64,000 bases of DNA from an uncultured Prochlorococcus sp. GTDB lineage: Bacteria; Cyanobacteriota; Cyanobacteriia; PCC-6307; Cyanobiaceae. The stretch spans positions 1-64,000 of the forward strand of contig CACGVZ010000001.1 in NCBI GenBank assembly GCA_902576415.1, in the 5' to 3' direction. Positions 12,673 to 25,848 of the stretch are shown piece by piece. The notes under the pieces were generated by a model. The model worked only from the letters and a program-made list of their open reading frames with translations. It did not search any database and was not told where the DNA came from. Positions within the stretch are counted from its first letter, which is position 1, and each line of letters opens with the position of its first letter. The translations under genes and the position numbers were made by a program.

Positions 12673-13730
12673 TTATTATAAGAACACTCTTGGATTTTTT
12701 TTAAAGGCCGTTTAACTGAATCAAGGTTGATACCTTTTTTGATAGCAAGAATTATGCCTGCAGCTTCTAAATAATTATCAACTTCAAAAAGATTGGGATA
12801 ATCATAAAACTCATTTGTCACTTTTAATGTATTTTGATTTTTTACAGAGATAATATTTAAACCTTTTTCAATCCCTGCTAGTACTGCTTCTCCTCCTAAT
12901 GCACCATTAGGAACAACAATCGATTCAATCTGATCAGGGTGTAGTGAGATTGATTCATTTTTAGCAGGCAATTCAACAATATCAGGTGCATTGCTTAACC
13001 CAATCAGTACAGATGGTAAAAAAGTGTATCCTATTTCTTCTGCAGCTGCACGAGGATCTAAATTTTCATTAAATTCAATTGGATTTAAAGCAGGTGCATG
13101 AGCACAGGGAACTTTAAAAAATTTGCTTATTAAATGACTTATTACTGCTTCGACTCCAGCAATAGGATCAACTCCTTTTCCCTCTCGATAGATATTTGTT
13201 TCTATAGAATCTGGATCATCTGGAAATTTTGCCACAATTGCTATTGCCGTAACTCCTTTTTCTATTAAACACTTTCCAGCATCAATTAGAGTATCAGGAT
13301 TTTCAATTATGCCACCACTGATTTTTGAAGAATCAGAATCAATAACTATGTTTAATGGTTTTTTTGTAATCACATAAGAATGAACATTAATCCCTAAAGT
13401 AGAAACACATGCATCAGCAACTTGTAAATGTCTTACTAATATTTCTTTTTGAATGGCTGAATCAAAAATTATCCCAATTTTCTGTTGCTTTACCTTCTTT
13501 AAAGCGATTTCTCCTTTAGCAAGTCGGTCTAAACTATAACCCTCAACATAAAAAATATTTTTATCTTTTTCGGAAAGAGTACCTCCATTCATAACATTTG
13601 GATGAGTAATTAAACATCCACTTGCGGATGCTAATAATTTAGCGGTAGGAAGTGCATCCCCAGCAAAACCTCCCACTTCACAACCAATACCAGTTGGAAC
13701 AATGAATATTGTTGGTGAATTTTCCATCAT
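12669..13730 (-). CDS. DUF3326 family protein
   Basis: 353 aa; IFIVPTGIGCEVGGFAGDALPTAKLLASA resembles the cyanobacterial DUF3326 family. Confidence 0.72.
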   Translation of the reverse strand: MMENSPTIFIVPTGIGCEVGGFAGDALPTAKLLASASGCLITHPNVMNGGTLSEKDKNIFYVEGYSLDRLAKGEIALKKVKQQKIGIIFDSAIQKEILVRHLQVADACVSTLGINVHSYVITKKPLNIVIDSDSSKISGGIIENPDTLIDAGKCLIEKGVTAIAIVAKFPDDPDSIETNIYREGKGVDPIAGVEAVISHLISKFFKVPCAHAPALNPIEFNENLDPRAAAEEIGYTFLPSVLIGLSNAPDIVELPAKNESISLHPDQIESIVVPNGALGGEAVLAGIEKGLNIISVKNQNTLKVTNEFYDYPNLFEVDNYLEAAGIILAIKKGINLDSVKRPLKKIQECSYNN

Positions 13731-13754
13731 TAAAAATATTTCAATTTATATTTT

Positions 13755-13946
13755 TTAATTAGCTAAGACAGCTTTAATTTTAAGTTTTTTTGTTCCGAAA
13801 GAGTCAATAGAATCTTGAATATCAACAATTGACCATCGAATTAAATCTCCTTTTTTTTCTAAATTTATAATGATGAATTCCCTTAAATTTTTTAATTTGA
13901 TTGAAATTGGCCAATCTAAATAATAATCAACTGAACTTAATTTCAT
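13755..13946 (-). CDS. Conserved hypothetical protein, 63 aa
   Basis: Overlaps the ferredoxin gene by 4 bp in the same orientation, consistent with a real co-transcribed gene. Confidence 0.6.
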   Translation of the reverse strand: MKLSSVDYYLDWPISIKLKNLREFIIINLEKKGDLIRWSIVDIQDSIDSFGTKKLKIKAVLAN

Positions 13947-14269
13947 TTTTGATATTTACCAAATTGATCATTATATAAATCATCTTCGACTTCTTTACCA
14001 ATAACAATATTTAAATCTGACTTAGGGTATGCTACACACAAAAGTGCAAAGCCCTTTTCCCTTAAATCATCATTCAATCCCATAGCATCCTCTTGATCTA
14101 CGCTTCCTTCCAATATCATGGATGCACAATCTGTACAAACTCCTGAACAACAACTACTTGGTAAATCTATTCCATTCATTTTTGCCGCTGAAATAATATC
14201 TTGATCCTCAGAACATAAAAAACTAAAAGTCTTTTGCTCAAATTGAACTTTGATATTGTATTCAGGCAT
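13943..14269 (-). CDS. 2Fe-2S ferredoxin
   Basis: CCSGVCTDCASMILEG...LLCVAYP plant-type [2Fe-2S] ligand pattern. Confidence 0.9.
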   Translation of the reverse strand: MPEYNIKVQFEQKTFSFLCSEDQDIISAAKMNGIDLPSSCCSGVCTDCASMILEGSVDQEDAMGLNDDLREKGFALLCVAYPKSDLNIVIGKEVEDDLYNDQFGKYQK

Positions 14270-14285
14270 ATCCTAAATCTTATTG

Positions 14286-15236
14286 CTAAACTGCTGAACC
14301 TCCTACAACTTCTAATATTTCTTGTGTAATAGCTGCTTGTCTGGCTTTGTTATAGGTTAGATTCAAAGTACTTGCTAATTCTTTAGCATTATCACTTGCA
14401 TTATTCATAGCAGTCATCCTGCAAGCGAGTTCTGAAGCTGCCGACTCTTGAAGAGCTCTAAGTACCTGATTCTGTAAATATAATGGTAATAAGGAATCTA
14501 ATAGTTGATCAGGACTTTGTTCAAAAACAATATCTGATGGCAACTTCTCTGAATCACTTTTTTCAATATTTGATTTTTCAACAAGTAACTTACTATCTTT
14601 TGTAGTCAACCTGAAAATTTCATCGTTTTCCTCAGCGATTCCTTGAGGGTCAAGTGGCAATAGTGTTTGAACAACAGGGGCACAGCTAACTAAAGTGATG
14701 AATTTCGTATAAATAATTTCCACCCTATCAGAATTTTCTGAAAGAAATTCGGCTAAAATCTCATTTGTAACACCTTCAGAGTCCTTAACTGTGGGAACCT
14801 GTTCTAGTTCTTTGAAAGTACTTTTAATTACATATCTATCCTTTCTATTTTGAAAATATCCAATAGCTTTCTTCCCTACCAAAATTAAATTTGGCTGATA
14901 CCCTTGTTTGACTAATTCTGCGTATCTTATTTCTACCTTTTTTATAATATTTGTATTGTAACCACCGCATAAACCTCTATCTGCAGTTATGCAAACCAAG
15001 GAGATACTCTTTACTTCTCTCTTGGATAATAGAGGAGAGTCGACAGCCTCAAATTGTACTCTAGATTGAATATTTTCTAAGACCCGTGCAAGTTTATCTG
15101 CAAAGGGTCTACTCTTGAGAACTTGATCTTGAGCTCTCCTAACTTTAGCAGCTGCAACAAGTCTCATGGCCTCCGTTATTTTTCTTGTGTTTTTAACGGA
15201 AACGATTCGATCTCTAATCTCTTTAAGATTTGCCAT
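14286..15236 (-). CDS. atpG: ATP synthase F1 subunit gamma
   Basis: [46 protein letters not shown]. Confidence 0.97.
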   Translation of the reverse strand: MANLKEIRDRIVSVKNTRKITEAMRLVAAAKVRRAQDQVLKSRPFADKLARVLENIQSRVQFEAVDSPLLSKREVKSISLVCITADRGLCGGYNTNIIKKVEIRYAELVKQGYQPNLILVGKKAIGYFQNRKDRYVIKSTFKELEQVPTVKDSEGVTNEILAEFLSENSDRVEIIYTKFITLVSCAPVVQTLLPLDPQGIAEENDEIFRLTTKDSKLLVEKSNIEKSDSEKLPSDIVFEQSPDQLLDSLLPLYLQNQVLRALQESAASELACRMTAMNNASDNAKELASTLNLTYNKARQAAITQEILEVVGGSAV

Positions 15237-15255
15237 GGTATCTCCTTAAATAAAT

Positions 15256-16785
<1,530 letters not shown>

Positions 16786-16803
16786 TTAAGGTTGATTTAA
16801 AAG

Positions 16804-17346
16804 TTACTTGGAAAGGGATAAGCCAAGTTTTCTTATTTGTGAAGCAAGAGAAGCATCAATTACTTTTGATCCTACACTGGCGACGAAACCACCAATAAGA
16901 GATGGGTCGATTTTAGTTACAAGTTCTAATTTTTCTGTTCCAGCAATATTGATGATCTTTTTGGTAATTAAACCTTTCTGTTCATCAGTAAGCTCGACTG
17001 CAGAAGTAACAGTTGCCAAAGCAATATTACTATTTTCTCGGTAAATCTCTAAAAACCTATCAAGAATTGAAGTAAGAATTCCAATTCTTTGCCTATCGGC
17101 CAATAATTTTAAGAAATTCAGTAAAGAAGAATTAACCTTTTTTGAAAAAATTTCATTGATGATTTTCTTCTTAGCATCTGTCTCTAAAATGGGAGAGGAT
17201 AGTGCCTTCTCCAGTTCAGGGGAATCATTTATTAATTCCAAGAGTTGTTTAACCTCAGAAACCATCTCTTCAGTTTGCAAATTTTCATTCACAACTTGAA
17301 GTAATGCCTCTGCGTATGGTGTAGTAACTGAATTTAAAAGTGGCAT
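16804..17346 (-). CDS. atpH: ATP synthase F1 subunit delta
   Basis: OSCP/delta family: YAEALLQVV...SSLLNFLKLLADRQRIGIL...DPSLIGGFVASVGSKVID. Confidence 0.95.
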   Translation of the reverse strand: MPLLNSVTTPYAEALLQVVNENLQTEEMVSEVKQLLELINDSPELEKALSSPILETDAKKKIINEIFSKKVNSSLLNFLKLLADRQRIGILTSILDRFLEIYRENSNIALATVTSAVELTDEQKGLITKKIINIAGTEKLELVTKIDPSLIGGFVASVGSKVIDASLASQIRKLGLSLSK

Positions 17347-17858
17347 TAGTTCACCTCAATATTGTTAATTGATTGAGTTACCAAATTTTCTTGCGTTGTT
17401 TTATCAAGTCGATTTGGGAGAGAATCTAAAGCTTTCTTAATTGCCAGTTCAACAGCTTCTTTTCGAAGTTGAGAAATTGCTCTGGATGCTTCAGAGCTCT
17501 CATCAGAGATTGCACTTTGTTTAATTCGTGCCATCTCCTCTATCGCTTTTTTCTCACTTTCCATTCTGATTGATTCAGATCTTTTAAGGGAATCTGCTTT
17601 TATTTGAGAAGCTTTTTCTTCTGCTGAAGATAAATCTTTCTTCGCCTTTTCTAAAGCTTGAGTTGCATTTAGGAGTCGATCTTCAGCATCTTTTAATTCA
17701 AGAAGGATTCCTTCTCTCCTTTTTTGAAGCATTTTACCTAGGAAACCAGGCAAAAATTTATAAAGACCGAAAACTACTACAGCCCAATTAAGGATATTGG
17801 TTTCGAATACATTGAAGTTCAATCCAAAACCTTCTGTAGCTAAAAGAGTTAAATTCAT
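17346..17858 (-). CDS. atpF: ATP synthase F0 subunit b
   Basis: N-terminal TM then long amphipathic helix; position in the operon. Confidence 0.93.
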   Translation of the reverse strand: MNLTLLATEGFGLNFNVFETNILNWAVVVFGLYKFLPGFLGKMLQKRREGILLELKDAEDRLLNATQALEKAKKDLSSAEEKASQIKADSLKRSESIRMESEKKAIEEMARIKQSAISDESSEASRAISQLRKEAVELAIKKALDSLPNRLDKTTQENLVTQSINNIEVN

Positions 17859-18316
17859 TTTTCTAGAATCAATCTATTAACAATAAGTTCGCTTAGATCA
17901 TCAGCCTGTTTAGAAAGTTGATCACGAGCAGCAGACGTCTGACTTTCAATTTCTAGTCTTGCTTTTTCTTTTGAAGCATTTGCTTCATTGTTGGCAAGTT
18001 CTAGTGCTTCTTTATAAAGCTTGTCAGACTCATTCTCAGCTTCGCTCACAATTCTTTGGGCTTCTGTACGAGCACTTTGAAGCTGATTTAATAAATCAGC
18101 TTCTAATTTTTTAACCTCAGAAAGTTTATTTTTGGCCTCAATAATATTATTACTTACAAACTTTTCTCTTTTTTCTACAACATTGCCAACAGGCTTAAAA
18201 AATAGAGAATTTAATATGTAAGTAAGCGCAACTACTTGTATCGCCATTAGTGGCAAAGTGGCATTTATGTCAAATAATCCACCTTCTGTAGCACCAAAAA
18301 AATTAAAGGCCAACAT
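17855..18316 (-). CDS. atpG': ATP synthase F0 subunit b'
   Basis: Second b-type subunit as in photosynthetic bacteria; single TM plus coiled coil; between c and b genes. Confidence 0.92.
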   Translation of the reverse strand: MLAFNFFGATEGGLFDINATLPLMAIQVVALTYILNSLFFKPVGNVVEKREKFVSNNIIEAKNKLSEVKKLEADLLNQLQSARTEAQRIVSEAENESDKLYKEALELANNEANASKEKARLEIESQTSAARDQLSKQADDLSELIVNRLILEK

Positions 18317-18384
18317 ATGATTCAGTTGAAGTTAAAAAATTAAATTTAAATATTGCTAATAAGAATTAGAAGCAATATTAACTT

Positions 18385-18648
<264 letters not shown>

Positions 18649-18688
18649 TTAATACTTTTGATAATCTTTGTTGTCATACACGCTTGGA

Positions 18689-18777
18689 CATTCTTTCTTT
18701 TAAGAATGGGTCTGATATATTCAGACCTACGCGATTAGATATTTTGACAGATTACAGACTCTTTGTAAAAGTGTCTG
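18689..18777. repeat. Three consecutive inverted repeats (stem-loops) between the subunit a and c genes
   Basis: CATTCTT-N6-AAGAATG (18689-18708); GGTCTGA-TATAT-TCAGACC (18709-18727); CAGAC-T-CTTT-gta-AAAG-T-GTCTG (18755-18777). Confidence 0.75.
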
Positions 18778-18794
18778 AATGTATTAGAAGTCAG

Positions 18795-19520
18795 CTAATG
18801 ATGTTCTTCAACAGCTTCTCCAATGTAATAGGCCGCCAAAGTTGCGAAAATCAATGCCTGAATTGCACTAGTAAACAATCCTAAGAACATAACAGGTATT
18901 GGGAGAATTAGCGGAACTAAAAAGACTAGAACACCAACAACGAGTTCATCAGCCAAAATATTCCCAAATAGCCTGAAAGAGAGCGATAAAGGTTTAGTAA
19001 AATCCTCTAGAATTTTGAAAGGAAGCATAATCGGAGTTGGGTGAACATAGTATTCGAAGTATCTCCAACCCTTATTGCTTAAACCTGCATAGAAATAAGA
19101 AAGTGAAACTAATAAAGCCAAGGCGATAGTTGTATTGATATCCGCAGTAGGGGCTCCTAATTCTCCACTTGGTAACTTAATTAATCTCCAAGGAATTAAG
19201 GCTCCTCCCCAATTACTAACAAAGACGAATAAAAATAAAGTACCTATAAACGGCATCCAGTCTCTATAAACTTTTTCACCTATTTGAGTCCTAGCAAGAT
19301 CTCTAATGTAATCCCATAGAAACTCAAGCAAATTTTGCAGGCCTTTAGGATCATTTTCCATTTTTTTAGTTCCTAAAGAAATAAAAACTAATAACGCTCC
19401 CAATAAAATCCAAGATGTCAAAAATACCTGCCCATGAAGTCTGATATTTCCAATTTTCCAATAAAGATGTTGACCAACTTCTAATGCTGCAAAATTTGTT
19501 ACCAAGGAATTAAAGAACAT
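18795..19520 (-). CDS. atpB: ATP synthase F0 subunit a
   Basis: [27 protein letters not shown] and C-terminal [21 protein letters not shown]. Confidence 0.97.
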   Translation of the reverse strand: MFFNSLVTNFAALEVGQHLYWKIGNIRLHGQVFLTSWILLGALLVFISLGTKKMENDPKGLQNLLEFLWDYIRDLARTQIGEKVYRDWMPFIGTLFLFVFVSNWGGALIPWRLIKLPSGELGAPTADINTTIALALLVSLSYFYAGLSNKGWRYFEYYVHPTPIMLPFKILEDFTKPLSLSFRLFGNILADELVVGVLVFLVPLILPIPVMFLGLFTSAIQALIFATLAAYYIGEAVEEHH

Positions 19521-19544
19521 TTGATTTGAATAAAAAAAATTTAC

Positions 19545-20021
19545 TTAAGAAAGTGAAAAATAGAGAATGAGAGAAGGTTTATATATAAAAAAACCTATCA
19601 TTGCAGGAAAAATATCCAAAGATCCTAGCTTGCTCGCAAAAATAAAGAGGCAAACTGGAACTAATAGTTGCAATTTTGATACACCTGTTGATTCTTTACC
19701 AAGTTTCCCTACACTTTTAGCAAGCAAACGTAAGTAAAAAATACCAGCAATTGCACCTATAAAAATACTAAAACCAAAAGTAAATCCGAGAAAAATTCCA
19801 GTTATTGAAGCTACCAAAATAGAAACAATAAAAGTAATTCCAAAAATTGTTAATTGCAATTTTGTGTATTCATCATTGTGAGAAAGAAAATTGTTTATTT
19901 GATTGGCAATGCCATATTTACTTTCTTTGATGATTGAATTATCTAGGGATTGAGGGAATTGAACATTCTTAATAGAAGGATGCTCAAGTTTTTTTTTATT
20001 TTGGTCCACTGATGTGAACAT
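19545..20021 (-). CDS. atp1: ATP synthase protein I-like membrane protein
   Basis: Four hydrophobic segments, FTFGFSIFIGAIAGIFYLRLLAKSVG; first gene of the atp operon, as in cyanobacteria. Confidence 0.78.
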   Translation of the reverse strand: MFTSVDQNKKKLEHPSIKNVQFPQSLDNSIIKESKYGIANQINNFLSHNDEYTKLQLTIFGITFIVSILVASITGIFLGFTFGFSIFIGAIAGIFYLRLLAKSVGKLGKESTGVSKLQLLVPVCLFIFASKLGSLDIFPAMIGFFIYKPSLILYFSLS

Positions 20022-20284
20022 AGCTTAAGATCCCCTCGGAATTGGTTTGAAGTAAGTATATAAACCCACGGAATCTATCACGGAGAGGTACCTTTTAGCT
20101 AGTTTTTATTTATAAAAAATTAATTCTTAAGATTTATGATTAATCTTTATACCGTTTTTCTGTCTTAAGCTTGTAAATAAAATATATAAATTTAAATTTT
20201 TTAGTTAGTTTATGCATTAAAACGTTCATAAAAACTTGCAAAGTCTGAATTTAACGTCTCAATAGTATATGTACACTTAAAAAA

Positions 20285-21520
20285 TTGGAGATAAGTCAAG
20301 AAAAAATAAAATATAAAGATATTTCTAATAGAAAAAATTTCCTTAATTCTAAAAACCATAAGAAACCAACATTTTTGAAAGTATCTATATTTCCCTTACC
20401 TTGGGCTATATGGCCATATGAAGCAAAAATTCTAATAATCCTGGTCGGAATTTGGTCAATTCTTGGTTTATTTATTTTAGGATCTTCTAGCTGGTGGGTT
20501 GCTAGCAGGGAGATGGGAAATTGGGCTTACTTTTTAAAAAAACAAATTATTTGGACAATACCAGGATTGGGCTGTTTTTATTTCGTTATAAATACAAAGA
20601 TTAGAGATCTTTTAAAATTTTCAAGATTTATTTTTTATTTTTTATTCTTTTTAATTTTTCTCACCAATATTTCTGGAATCACCGTAAATGGATCTTCAAG
20701 ATGGCTTTTACTAGGAAATTTACGTCTGCAACCATCCGAATTAATAAAACCTTTTTTAATTCTTGAGTGTTCTAACCTATTTGCTCATTGGAATTTAATA
20801 AAAAATGATAAAAAATTTAGTTCAGTTATCTCTTATGGTTTGTTAATTTTTTTAATACTTAAGCAGCCAAATTTAAGTACTGCATCATTAACAGGGATAC
20901 TTTTTTGGGTGATGGGTTTGTGTGGAGGCGTCAGACTACCTACTCTATGCTCATTTGCATCATTAGGATTTATAACTGGATGTATTAGTATCTTTAATAA
21001 CGAATATCAAAAACTAAGAGTTACCTCATTTATTGATCCTTGGAAAGACCAGCAAGGTGATGGGTTTCAATTAGTTCAGAGTTTATTAGCCATAGGCTCA
21101 GGTGGTCTATTTGGCCAAGGTTTTGGGCTTTCTATACAAAAATTACAGTATTTACCATTTATGTATACAGATTTTATTTTTGCCATTTTTGCTGAAGAAT
21201 TTGGTTTGTTAGGCTGTACTTTATTCTTAGGATTTTTAACGGTTTTCTCTTATATAAGTTTGAGAATTGCTATTAAGTGCAGAAATAACTATACAAAATT
21301 AGTTGCTATCGGATGTGGTGTATTGTTGGCTAGTCAATCAATAATGCATATTGCTGTAGCAACAGGTTCGATGCCAACTACTGGCTTACCACTACCTTTT
21401 ATTAGTTATGGTGGTAATTCATTAATCGCATCTTTTTTTATTGCTGGGATGTTAGTGAGATGTTCATTAGAGTCAACAGGTTTGATTGGTATGATTAGTA
21501 CACGAAAGACTCTTAATTAG
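20285..21520 (+). CDS. ftsW: SEDS family cell division/rod shape protein (FtsW/RodA)
   Basis: SRWLLLGNLRLQPSELIKPFLIL, LLAIGSGGLFGQGFGLSIQKLQYLPFMYTDFIFAIFAEEFG; TTG start. Confidence 0.9.
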   Translation: MEISQEKIKYKDISNRKNFLNSKNHKKPTFLKVSIFPLPWAIWPYEAKILIILVGIWSILGLFILGSSSWWVASREMGNWAYFLKKQIIWTIPGLGCFYFVINTKIRDLLKFSRFIFYFLFFLIFLTNISGITVNGSSRWLLLGNLRLQPSELIKPFLILECSNLFAHWNLIKNDKKFSSVISYGLLIFLILKQPNLSTASLTGILFWVMGLCGGVRLPTLCSFASLGFITGCISIFNNEYQKLRVTSFIDPWKDQQGDGFQLVQSLLAIGSGGLFGQGFGLSIQKLQYLPFMYTDFIFAIFAEEFGLLGCTLFLGFLTVFSYISLRIAIKCRNNYTKLVAIGCGVLLASQSIMHIAVATGSMPTTGLPLPFISYGGNSLIASFFIAGMLVRCSLESTGLIGMISTRKTLN

Positions 21521-21603
21521 TTAGAATTTAAAAAAATTTACCCTAAGCTATCGAATCATTTAATTTAGTTATTTCAGAATTATCTCAAAAAGGTAATCTG
21601 CTT

Positions 21604-22260
21604 ATGCAGAATGGTCTTAATAGTCCTGGTCCATTTACTATATTTTTGGTTTTCAGCGCAGGACTTTTAACAAGTCTTGGACCATGCTCATTATCATTAC
21701 TTCCAGTGACAATTGCTTATATAGGAGGAACAGAGAAAAATAAATTTAAACTTATTAGTTTTTCAGGAGGAGTAGTTTTTTCGCTTGTTGCACTGGGGGC
21801 TGCAAGTGGATTCTTAGGTAAAATATACGGGCAAATTCCAGCTTATTACACTTCGATTGTTGCCTTGATAGCAATAATAATGGGTTTAAATTTACTAGGA
21901 ATTTTAAAGTTTCAGTTCCCGAATGGTCCTGATCTAAAAAAAATAGAGGACAAGATACCATCCCTCATAGCACCTTTTGCGATAGGAACTTCTTTTGGAC
22001 TAGCCTCTTCACCTTGCATTACTCCAGTTTTAGCAACTCTTCTAGCTTGGGTATCGCAATCTAAAAACCCTATAATCTCAATTATTTTTTTATTTTTCTT
22101 TGGAATAGGACAAGTCACTCCACTAATTATTGCGGGAGCCACGGCAGAAAACTTAAAAAGATTTTTAGAGCTTAGAAAATTTAGTCAAATAATACCTACC
22201 TTAAGTGGGATATTTTTAGTAGCACTAGGATTATTAAATTTATTTTCAAATTGGATTTAA
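21604..22260 (+). CDS. ccdA: Cytochrome c biogenesis protein CcdA
   Basis: LTSLGPCSLSLLPVTIAYIGG and SSPCITPVLATLLAWVS cysteine/proline TM motifs. Confidence 0.92.
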   Translation: MQNGLNSPGPFTIFLVFSAGLLTSLGPCSLSLLPVTIAYIGGTEKNKFKLISFSGGVVFSLVALGAASGFLGKIYGQIPAYYTSIVALIAIIMGLNLLGILKFQFPNGPDLKKIEDKIPSLIAPFAIGTSFGLASSPCITPVLATLLAWVSQSKNPIISIIFLFFFGIGQVTPLIIAGATAENLKRFLELRKFSQIIPTLSGIFLVALGLLNLFSNWI

Positions 22261-23547
22261 ATGATTATTTTTAAGAATCTAATTTTAAAAATATCAAGTT
22301 TAAGATTCGCAATATCACTGATAATCTTCATAGCTATTACCAGTGGCATAGGTACTTTTATACCTCAAGAAAATAATAATAAATTTTATATTGATAATTT
22401 CGATAGAGCTCCCATTTTTGGATTTTTAGATGGAGAAAAAGTCTTAAAACTTCAATTGGATCATATTTATACAAGCTTTTGGTTTTTATTTACATTAATT
22501 CTTCTTTGCATTTCTCTGGCAGCTTGTAGTTTCAGGAGGCAAATTCCTTCGTTAAAAGCTTCTTTAAAATGGATTGAATATGAAAGCGAAAAAAAATTTA
22601 GCAAACTGCAACTAACTACAAGTCATCCAATCAATCAAGATGGAGAACATATATCAAAAGTAGATTTATTACTTAAAAAAAAAGGATGGAAAACATACAA
22701 ATTTAATAGTCATATTTCTGCAAGAAAGGGGTTAATTGGAAAAATCGGTCCTTTAGTTGTACATATCGGATTAATTGTCTTACTTATAGGCTCAGCATAT
22801 GGAAGTTTTACAAGTCAATCAAAAGAACAATATTTACTGCCTGGAGAAACTTTAGATCTTGTTAATGAGAGCACAAACTCAAAAGCCAATATAAAATTAG
22901 TCGATTTTTCTATAGAACGTGAAAGTGATGGTGTGCCCAAACAGTTTATTTCAAAATTAAATTTTTCTTCTGAAGATCTAAATTTAAATGAAATAAAAAC
23001 AACCAAAGTTAATCACCCAATCAGGTTTAAAGGATTAACTATTTATCAAGCAGATTGGGCAATATCAAATGTTGTTTTAGAAATAGATAATATCCTTTAT
23101 CAATTACAACTAAAGGAGATTCCAGAAATAAATAATCAAGTTTGGGGAGTTTTAGTTGAATTAGGATCGGAGACTAAAAAAAATTTCCTCTTAACAATAG
23201 ATAATGAAAATGGTCCACTTAAAATTTCGAATATAGAAAATTTTTCCGGAAATAATCTCTATATCAATGACGATCCTTTAGAAGTCAACTCTTCAAAAGT
23301 ATCTCTGAAAAAAATAATCCCCAGCAGTGGATTAATAATTAAAAATGATCCGTCTATACCATTTATTTACTTTTCTTTTTTCTTAATAATTTTTGGAACA
23401 ATAATAAGTCTTATACCAACTAACCAATTATGGATTCTGGTAAATAAAGAATCACAAAAGTTATCTATTGGAGGCCTTAGTAATAAAAATCTAGTTGGTT
23501 TTAAAAAAGAATTTTTTAAATTATCAGACGAAATAAAAAATTTTTAA
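22261..23547 (+). CDS. ccs1: Cytochrome c biogenesis protein Ccs1 (CcsB/ResB family)
   Basis: ResB features: [40 protein letters not shown]; adjacent to ccdA. Confidence 0.93.
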   Translation: MIIFKNLILKISSLRFAISLIIFIAITSGIGTFIPQENNNKFYIDNFDRAPIFGFLDGEKVLKLQLDHIYTSFWFLFTLILLCISLAACSFRRQIPSLKASLKWIEYESEKKFSKLQLTTSHPINQDGEHISKVDLLLKKKGWKTYKFNSHISARKGLIGKIGPLVVHIGLIVLLIGSAYGSFTSQSKEQYLLPGETLDLVNESTNSKANIKLVDFSIERESDGVPKQFISKLNFSSEDLNLNEIKTTKVNHPIRFKGLTIYQADWAISNVVLEIDNILYQLQLKEIPEINNQVWGVLVELGSETKKNFLLTIDNENGPLKISNIENFSGNNLYINDDPLEVNSSKVSLKKIIPSSGLIIKNDPSIPFIYFSFFLIIFGTIISLIPTNQLWILVNKESQKLSIGGLSNKNLVGFKKEFFKLSDEIKNF

Positions 23548-23954
23548 TTTCTTTTATGCCCATTAAAAATATCTAACTGCATAGAAACATTCCCTCTGGG
23601 GTTAAATGCAGCATTTAAATGTATCCAGTGAGGTGAACCTTCATTCACTAAATCATCCATAATTCTATTCACAACTTCCTCATGTGATATTTTTATATCC
23701 CTAAAATTATTAATATAAAGCTTTAAAGACTTCAACTCATAGACTTTCAAATTAGGTTGATAAATAATATTTAGCTTTGCAAAATCTGGATAACCAGAAA
23801 AGGGGCACTTACATGTAAATTCAGGTAACTGAATAGAAATTTCATAAATTCTTTTCTTATTTGGATTATCGAAACAAATTATTTTTGATTCTTCAATAAT
23901 TCTTTCACCATATAGCGGACTTTGAGTGGAATCTTCTAATTTAGCTGTACTCAT
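23544..23954 (-). CDS. queF: NADPH-dependent 7-cyano-7-deazaguanine reductase
   Basis: [28 protein letters not shown]-like [24 protein letters not shown]. Confidence 0.95.
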   Translation of the reverse strand: MSTAKLEDSTQSPLYGERIIEESKIICFDNPNKKRIYEISIQLPEFTCKCPFSGYPDFAKLNIIYQPNLKVYELKSLKLYINNFRDIKISHEEVVNRIMDDLVNEGSPHWIHLNAAFNPRGNVSMQLDIFNGHKRN

Positions 23955-24144
23955 TTTTAGTAGAACTTTTTTACTAAACCTATATAAAAAATATATATAA
24001 AGATAAAAATTCGCAAAAGTATCAACAAATCTAAGTATTACAATTGACTAAGTCAAAAGATGTTAAATCTTATTTTTGTATCAACAGTAACATTCATAAT
24101 GTCCGCCGAAAGGTTTATATGTGTTTAGTTCAATGTAAAAGTTA

Positions 24145-24390
24145 ATGGACATTTGTTTGATAACTATCGATAACAACTTAAATAAATCCCTTCAACCAAA
24201 AACTGCAATTGGGATGTTATGGCTTCAAACACACTTTGAGAATGATCAGTGGGAAGCGTTGTCAAATAGTACAGTAATAATTTCTGAAGAAAATTCCCAA
24301 CTATTAATTGAAGACGCCAAGAATGCAGGTCTTAATGTTGAATGTTTTTCTGATATTTCAATGTTGGATGTTTTCCCAAAAAACAATTAA
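24145..24390 (+). CDS. Conserved hypothetical protein, 81 aa
   Basis: ORF immediately upstream of and co-directional with glnB. Confidence 0.6.
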   Translation: MDICLITIDNNLNKSLQPKTAIGMLWLQTHFENDQWEALSNSTVIISEENSQLLIEDAKNAGLNVECFSDISMLDVFPKNN

Positions 24391-24753
<363 letters not shown>

Positions 24754-24754
24754 T

Positions 24755-25567
24755 TCATAGAGTTTCTTTTACTAAATTTTTTATATATTCACTATTAATA
24801 CTTTTATTTGATTGACTTCCTAAGGTCATCCAAGCTAGATATTCATGATTCCCAGCAGGACCTACCAGCGGAGAAGCTATCAAATTCTTTATATTCCATT
24901 GGAAATTCTTAGCAGCATAGATAACAGACTCTATAGCCTCAATATGGAATTTAGGATTGCGAACAACACCTCCTTTACTGACTTTATCTTTACCTACCTC
25001 AAATTGGGGTTTAATTAAAAATATTCCCTCAATACAATCACCTGCTAATAAATTACCAATAGATTTAAAAACTAACTTTAATGAAATAAAAGACAAATCA
25101 GCAACAACAAAATTTGGTAATTCATTACTTCTAGATAAAAGATCATTAGGTTTTAAATTTCGAATATTAGTTCGTTCAAAAAGTATAACTTTTGGGTTAT
25201 TTCTAATCTTCCACGCAGTTTGTCCATAACCAACATCTATCCCATAAACTAACTTTGCGCCTTGTTGCAATAAGCAATCAGTAAATCCCCCAGTAGAGAT
25301 TCCTGCGTCAATACATATTTTGTCTTTTACTTTAATTTCAAGTTTTTTAAATGCCTCCAATAATTTTTCGCCGCCCCTTGATACAAACATTGGCGCGGAA
25401 TCAATAAAAAACTCAGATCCAATTAATACTTGTTGTCCAGGTTTATCAAACACTTTCCCATTGATATCTCTAACCTTGCCCGCAAGAATTAAACCTTGGG
25501 CTTTTTGACGAGTTTCACATAAACCTTTATTTAGAAGATAAAGATCTAATCTACTTTTTTTAATCAT
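24755..25567 (-). CDS. tlyA: TlyA family RNA methyltransferase
   Basis: S4 domain N-terminus (RLDLYLLNKGLCETRQKAQGLILAGKV) plus FtsJ-like domain (DAGISTGGFTDCLLQQGA). Confidence 0.9.
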   Translation of the reverse strand: MIKKSRLDLYLLNKGLCETRQKAQGLILAGKVRDINGKVFDKPGQQVLIGSEFFIDSAPMFVSRGGEKLLEAFKKLEIKVKDKICIDAGISTGGFTDCLLQQGAKLVYGIDVGYGQTAWKIRNNPKVILFERTNIRNLKPNDLLSRSNELPNFVVADLSFISLKLVFKSIGNLLAGDCIEGIFLIKPQFEVGKDKVSKGGVVRNPKFHIEAIESVIYAAKNFQWNIKNLIASPLVGPAGNHEYLAWMTLGSQSNKSINSEYIKNLVKETL

Positions 25568-25848
25568 ATATTAATCAATAAAAAAAGACTGAATAATGAA
25601 CTTCTATAAGATTAAGATCCAAATTCTTTAATACCTTTCAATTTTAATTAGGAACTAAAAAATTACCCATGATTAACGAAGGGAAATATACAAACATTTT
25701 TATATTTAAGCTTTCTTTATTAGCCAGTAAAATGTCACATAGGAAAATAATAATCAGTCAAATATGTTCAATGGCAAGTACATCTTTAAAGGTATAGGGC
25801 AATAATTCGATTTTGTTATAAAGTTTAAATTGATAATAAATAAAAATT

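Noticed and set aside
13943-14269. Ferredoxin with extra cysteines as a possible novel redox protein
   Set aside because: Cysteine spacing matches ordinary plant-type 2Fe-2S ferredoxins.
18684-18884. 66-aa plus-strand ORF across the atpB-atpE spacer
   Set aside because: Antisense to the end of atpB and made from the stem-loop region; no family resemblance.
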